Positions 59,258 to 64,000 of a stretch of DNA of 64,000 bases are shown here, piece by piece. The notes beneath the pieces were generated by a model. That model did no database searches. It saw only the letters and a list, made by a program, of their open reading frames with translations, and was not told the DNA's origin. How positions within the stretch are numbered: the first letter of the stretch is position 1; the number at the start of each line of letters is the position of its first letter. The position numbers were made by a program, and so were the translations under genes. Origin of the DNA: Dipodascopsis uninucleata var. uninucleata (taxonomy: Eukaryota; Ascomycota; Lipomycetes; Lipomycetales; Lipomycetaceae); contig JAJLTO010000022.1 of the NCBI GenBank assembly GCA_030568195.1, positions 1-64,000 of the forward strand. Direction: 5' to 3'.

Positions 59258-60770
59258 ATGGATTCAGATGTTACTATGACCGACGCGGCTATGTCGACCT
59301 TGTCTCCAGCGTCGAATTCGCTTGCAGCAGGGGCAGAAAACAAATCATTGACACCGTCGTCCATCAACGATGTGCAATCGTCAGTTAATGAACTTGACAG
59401 ATGGATCGAGATGCTGATGGAGTGTAAGCAGCTCAGTGAGCATGATGTCAAGCGATTATGTGATAAGGTAAGGAAGCAAGTATATGACAATGTATTATTA
59501 TTCTGGACGGGGGCGTGACTACATGATTGGCATGGCGTGCTGAAATGAATAGAGACTTCAAACCTCTCACATATAACAAGCATAATCTAATTTTATGATC
59601 CTTGATGGAATTTATAGGCACGAGAGATTTTAGTCGAAGAATCAAATGTGCAGCCAGTGGTATGTATGAAATTATTGTTTTGATTTCTTACTTTTCCGGA
59701 AGTTCGTCCTAGGTCAATGAGCGTACGGATGACTAGGAAAGAAGCCATGTGGAATGTGTTCTATTTGCTTCAATTTATATTTACAGCGAAGCAGAATTAT
59801 ACTTGGGTTAAGATTACTTTAAGGATGATAGAGATTGGGATGATGGGTTATAGTACTGATAGCCGACTAATCTAACGTGATACGCAGAAATGTCCTGTAA
59901 CTGTGTGTGGAGACATTCATGGACAGTTCCACGATCTGATGGAGCTTTTTAAAATCGGTGGACCAAATCCTGACACTAACTACTTGTTCATGGGTAAGTT
60001 TTTGTTGATTGAGATAAATAAATTATATGATGTTATAGTGTTATAGATTCAGCGGCTTTAGGGAAAAATAAGACTAATACGTCAACATAGGTGACTACGT
60101 GGATCGTGGCTATTATTCAGTTGAAACAGTCACGCTTTTAGTAGCTCTGAAGATAAGATATCCTTCACGACTTACAATTCTCCGTGGTAATCACGAATCT
60201 CGCCAGATCACACAGGTATATGGCTTTTATGATGAATGTTTGCGAAAATACGGAAATCCGAATGTATGGAAGTATTTTACCGATCTGTTTGATTATTTGC
60301 CGCTTACTGCATTGATTGAGAATCAAATCTTTTGTTTGCACGGGGGATTGTCACCATCAATTGATTCTCTCGACAACATTCGCTCCTTAGATCGTATCCA
60401 AGAAGTTCCTCACGAAGGGCCAATGTGTGATCTACTGTGGTCTGATCCTGACGATCGATGTGGATGGGGAATTTCACCGCGTGGGGCCGGTTATACATTT
60501 GGACAAGATATCTCCGAGGCTTTCAACCATAAAAATGGCCTTAGCCTTGTGGCACGTGCGCATCAACTCGTTATGGAAGGATATAGCTGGTCTCAGGATC
60601 AGCAAGTCGTAACTATCTTCTCTGCACCAAATTACTGTTATCGATGTGGAAATCAGGCTGCCATTATGGAAATTGACGAGAACTTAAAGTACACTTTTTT
60701 GCAGTTTGATCCATGTCCTCGAGCTGGTGAGCCATCTGTTTCTAGAAGAACACCAGACTATTTTCTGTGA
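59258..60770 (+). CDS. PPH21: Protein phosphatase 2A catalytic subunit, 4 exons, 345 aa
   Basis: Exons 59258-59467, 59618-59659, 59888-59993, 60091-60770. This is the PPP-family Ser/Thr phosphatase of the PP2A holoenzyme, acting with scaffold and B-type subunits in cytoplasm and nucleus. Metal-binding and catalytic motifs are intact: [23 protein letters not shown] across an intron, [37 protein letters not shown] and [16 protein letters not shown]. The conserved tail ends RRTPDYFL, with the Tyr and C-terminal Leu used for phosphorylation and carboxymethylation. YRCGNQ and TPDYFL separate it from PP4, PP6/Sit4 and PP1. A 44-residue Ser/Ala-rich N-terminal extension precedes [17 protein letters not shown], as usual in filamentous fungi. 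The second exon is 42 nt. CTG codons fall at invariant leucines, for example in VALK at 60147-60149. Confidence 0.96.
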
Positions 60771-61516
60771 TATATTTTGAAATCAGAGAGATTTTATGTA
60801 TAAACTGACCGGTGAATTGATTATGTTTCTTATATTGGAGCCAGTTTGAGCAACTTTTATTATCTTATTTTTCAATACTCTTCAGCTTACAGCTGTACGG
60901 TTTTTACATAGCATATAACATACTACACTTATTGTACCGTATCCAGAGCTTGTTATGAATTCCTGTAATAATTGATGCGACAAGCTCTGGAGTATGTTTC
61001 AAGCTAATGTTCGTTTTTTAGTTTCTCTAACCTCTCTGGACTTGATATCTCTTAAGGGTTTTTTCTTTGTTTCCTCTTAACCTTTCTGTTCTTTTATAAT
61101 CCATGGGAATTTTTATTTCGCACTTCGTCTAGGAAGGTATACGGTTTTTACATTGATTTTTAAAGAGTTATTATTAATAAAGTAATATTATATGTACCAT
61201 AATTAAATAAACTAGGTACCATATCCTATACACAATTATATTTCAACTTTATCTAACAGCTTTAAAAAACATTATGTGGACTGTAGTTTCTAGTTAAAGA
61301 AGATGCTAATTTTCATTTAGTATGAAGTGATTTTCTCGACTGGACGCCGAAATCGCTGAGATGTGCGGCTTAAATATGTTATAAATTGATGGGTATTTTA
61401 TAATGCTGAAAAAAATTTGAGAAAATCAGGCGTACTATATATTTAGGCATTAGTTCCGCCGATATAAAAACGCATCGCAATCCATATTGGATATAGGGCG
61501 ACGGCTACCATTTAAA
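60771..61516. other. PP2A 3' region and THR4 promoter
   Basis: A 746-bp spacer. It holds the 12-bp inverted repeat at 60942-60991, T-rich sequence around 61,020-61,110 and AT-rich DNA up to THR4. No gene seen. Confidence 0.45.
60942..60991. repeat. Perfect 12-bp inverted repeat, 26-nt loop
   Basis: TCCAGAGCTTGT at 60942-60953 and its exact reverse complement ACAAGCTCTGGA at 60980-60991, starting 172 bp after the PP2A stop codon. As RNA it would form a stable stem-loop, most likely within the PP2A 3' UTR. Fewer than one such pair is expected by chance in the window. Confidence 0.7.
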
Positions 61517-63161
61517 ATGTCAAATCTCTCACAAAAATATCTTTCGACTCGCTCGTCGGGAAAGCCTTACCTGTCATTTGAAGCAACCGTACTTCGAGGA
61601 CTTGCACCGGGAGGTGGTCTCTTCATTCCAGCAGGAATACCCAAGCTTCCTTCTGATTTCCTCGAGAAATGGAAAAATCTGTCATTCGAAGAACTTGCTT
61701 TTGAAATATTCTCACTCTATATTTCTCGAGAAGAGATTAGCGAACTCGAATTGAAGGAATTAATCAGTAAGAGTTATTCTACTTTTCGATCGCAGGATGT
61801 AACACCACTTCAGGATCTGCTCGTCGAAAGAGGATTGTATCTTCTTGAACTTTTCCATGGACCCACGTATGCTTTTAAGGATGTTGCTCTTCAGTTCGTC
61901 GGTAACTTATTCGAGTTCTTTCTCAAGCGACAGAATGCTGTCAAGGCAGAAGGTGAGAAGAGAGAGCGGCTAACCGTTGTCGGCGCCACTTCTGGTGATA
62001 CTGGAAGTGCTGCCATATACGGTCTCCGCAACAAACAAGATATTTCTATTTTTATTCTCCACCCGTATGGAAAGGTATCTCCTATACAGGAGCTACAAAT
62101 GACCACTGTGACAGACGACAATGTACACAACTTTGCTGTAAAGGGTGACTTCGATGACTGCCAGGATATAGTGAAGACTCTATTTGACGATGTCGAGTTC
62201 AATAGCAAGTACCACCTTGGAGCGGTTAACTCGATCAACTGGGCTCGTATTTTAGCACAGATTACATACTATTTCTACTCATATTTCAGATTGCAAGAAA
62301 AGACCAGTGGCCTTGCAAAGCCTATTCGATATGTTGTACCTACCGGTAACTTCGGTGATATCCTAGCAGGTTTTTATGCGAAGCGCATGGGTCTTCCAAT
62401 CGACAAGCTTATTGTTGCGACCAATGAAAACGACATTCTAGACAGATTCTGGAAATCTGGTGTTTACGAAAAAAAAGCTCCCGGAAGTGACGTGGTAGGT
62501 GTAAAGGAAACTCTCAGTCCTGCTATGGACATTTTGATAAGCAGTAATTTTGAGCGATTACTTTGGTACTTGGCCCGCGAACAGCTTGCTACTACTAATG
62601 AGGAGGCTGGTGAGATTCTCATGAAGTGGATGATTGATTTAAAGACTACTGGAAGGGTCGTTGTACCACAAGCTGTTGTCGAAGCTGGACGCAAGGAATT
62701 TGGCAGTGAAAGCGTTTCTGATGAGCAGGTGAGTAATTGGAGAGTATTCGTCTTATATTTAGTTTTTGTAAATTTTTAGAATTAAAACGCTAATAATGAC
62801 ATAATAGACTGTCGAGACTATCAAGGACATATATGTTAAAACCAAGGGATACGTTCTTGACCCTCATACTTCCGTTGGCGTCACCGCCAGCTTACGCCAT
62901 GCCGACAGCAGAGCTACCTATGTATCTCTTTCTACTGCTCACCCAGCTAAATTTGCTGATGCTGTTGACAAGGCACTTAAATCTTTCGAAACTTATTCCT
63001 TTGACAACGTATTGCCTGACGCTCTCAAGGTACTTAGTACCCTTCCAAAGAAGGTTACTGTTATTGAGCAGGCTGACAAGGAGCTTGTCAAGAAGCATAT
63101 TGAAGAAGAGATAAAAGCTGAGAGGTCCTCCCAACTAGATGGCTTGTCAGATCCGGTTTGA
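61517..63161 (+). CDS. THR4: Threonine synthase, 2 exons, 521 aa
   Basis: Exons 61517-62728 and 62808-63161. This PLP enzyme converts O-phosphohomoserine to threonine, the last step of threonine synthesis, in the cytosol. The start at 61517 gives MSNLSQKYLSTRSS, matching yeast MPNASQVYRSTRSS; the frame is open a little further upstream but has no ATG. Motifs: FEATVLRGLAPGGGLFIPAG, ELFHGPTYAFKDVALQF with the PLP-binding Lys, VVGATSGDTGSAAIYGLRNK (phosphate loop), GAVNSINWARILAQITYYF, VPTGNFGDILAGFYAKRMGL, LSPAMDILISSNFERLLWYL. Exon 2 carries LDPHTSVGV and STAHPAKFADAV. Length matches yeast Thr4 (514 aa). No clear Gcn4 site (TGACTCA) was seen upstream by eye. Confidence 0.97.
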
Positions 63162-63717
63162 AGTAGCTTTTAATTATTGGAAGGCTGTTGTTAGAAGTTG
63201 TAAGTGCGTTTTTGTTTGCCATCTTTATATGTATTGCTTGTACGCTGTGTTATATAAGATTTTTAGTATCAATTGTTGATTCCGTTCAAAATTCAACTAA
63301 ATAAGCGAAGATGCTCTTTTCGAGAGCAATAAAAAAATATTTCATTTCTAATATAAAGCCTCCAGCTTCTTGATAAATAGCATTTGTACTTTGATGAGAA
63401 ACTCATATTATACTCTGAAATTGATATAAATATGAATTAAATAATAGCCTAAAGTGGCGCTGAGAGTGGTGAAGCTTACGGTTCTCTTAAACCATGGAAG
63501 TGCGTCCGACTTTTTTACTGTATAACTGGTCCCAACTTAGCCATAATCGAGATAGATGACTAACGAAAACTATTTTTCAGCATCCAGCGTGTGATCTTAT
63601 TCTATATCATATTATTTAAAAATCGAGTCTTGAGAAACACGCAAGATAGACATTAAACAGAAATTCAACAATAGCTTACTGTACGCAATTAGATTCGATT
63701 GCCTATGAACATTAGTC
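63162..63717. other. THR4 3' region and promoter of the next gene
   Basis: A 556-bp AT-rich spacer between two plus-strand genes; nothing further seen. Confidence 0.4.
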
Positions 63718-64000
63718 ATGATGGTGTCCGCTACAGACGCATTCACTCTACCTGAAGACACTCCAAAGTCAAGTATTACGACAGTAAATATTGCCGGAAT
63801 CTTGGTTTACATATATGGTCTTGAAGAATTGACCGAGGAGCAGAAAAAGGATGTTGTTGTGTTCTTCCATATACACGGCAGAACAAGAACATATAAGTCC
63901 TCGGAAGAAGCAATTTTACAGATTCTCGCCGATGTGAGAAAGGCCACGAGTCGTTCAGGTACTAAGAAAGGATTCATTGGCGTAACATTTGACAACCGTA
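63718..64000 (+). CDS. Alpha/beta-hydrolase-like protein, 5' part only
   Basis: Open from the ATG-ATG at 63718 to the window edge (94 codons). After a short N-terminus the sequence gives GILVYIYGLEEL and then VVVFFHIHGRTRTY, a beta-strand followed by an HG oxyanion-type turn, as in alpha/beta hydrolases. A later KKGFIGVTFDNR segment fits the next strand (FDNRxHG in related fungal proteins). The catalytic Ser lies beyond the window. Substrate unknown; the family call rests on the HxHG turn and spacing only. Confidence 0.6.
   Translation, partial: MMVSATDAFTLPEDTPKSSITTVNIAGILVYIYGLEELTEEQKKDVVVFFHIHGRTRTYKSSEEAILQILADVRKATSRSGTKKGFIGVTFDNR

Overview
The window is nuclear DNA of an ascomycete fungus. 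Every recognisable protein is a fungal housekeeping or regulatory protein. Most genes carry short spliceosomal introns (GTAAGT/GTATGT donors, CTAAC-type branch sites close to the acceptor), and other intergenic DNA is AT-rich. CTG sits at invariant leucine positions in the PP2A gene, so CUG is read as leucine. The intron density, a Crb2/Rad9-type Tudor-BRCT protein and a U2SURP/SR140-type splicing protein suggest an intron-rich lineage (Taphrinomycotina, early-branching Saccharomycotina or a reduced Pezizomycotina). I cannot place it more closely.

Layout. 1-37 kb is gene-dense: an uncertain partial minus-strand locus, MEMO1/Mho1, a YPR097W-type PX protein, the ribosome-assembly GTPase NOG1, the PP1 regulator GLC8, an Mpm1-like protein, CRB2/RAD9, a 95-codon orphan, POP7, HAT2, EMC4, a 76-aa membrane protein, a 55-aa putative mitochondrial protein, NOP10, NOB1, ERG7, TVP18, U2SURP and a conserved fungal protein of unknown function. 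From 37.3 to 54.3 kb there is one gene only, a Msn2/4-type C2H2 factor at 44.6-45.5 kb, between deserts of about 7.2 and 8.8 kb. From 54.3 kb genes resume: AIM21, NTF2, PP2A catalytic subunit, threonine synthase THR4 and the start of an alpha/beta-hydrolase-like gene cut by the window end.

Functionally, ribosome and RNA-processing genes are frequent (NOG1, NOP10, NOB1, POP7, U2SURP). There are two phosphatase-system genes (GLC8, PP2A), one checkpoint gene and one sterol-synthesis gene. I see no biosynthetic cluster, no CRISPR array, no confident tRNA or rRNA, and no intact mobile element.

The strongest unusual signal is the transcription-factor neighbourhood. The deserts contain GC-rich, ORF-free patches unlike the AT-rich spacers elsewhere. 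The factor has a leader of about 600 nt almost free of upstream ATGs apart from one 6-codon uORF, an AGGGG element beside a TATA box at its apparent promoter, and zinc-finger contact residues of the AGGGG-binding type. Exon coordinates were derived by hand from splice signals and protein conservation.
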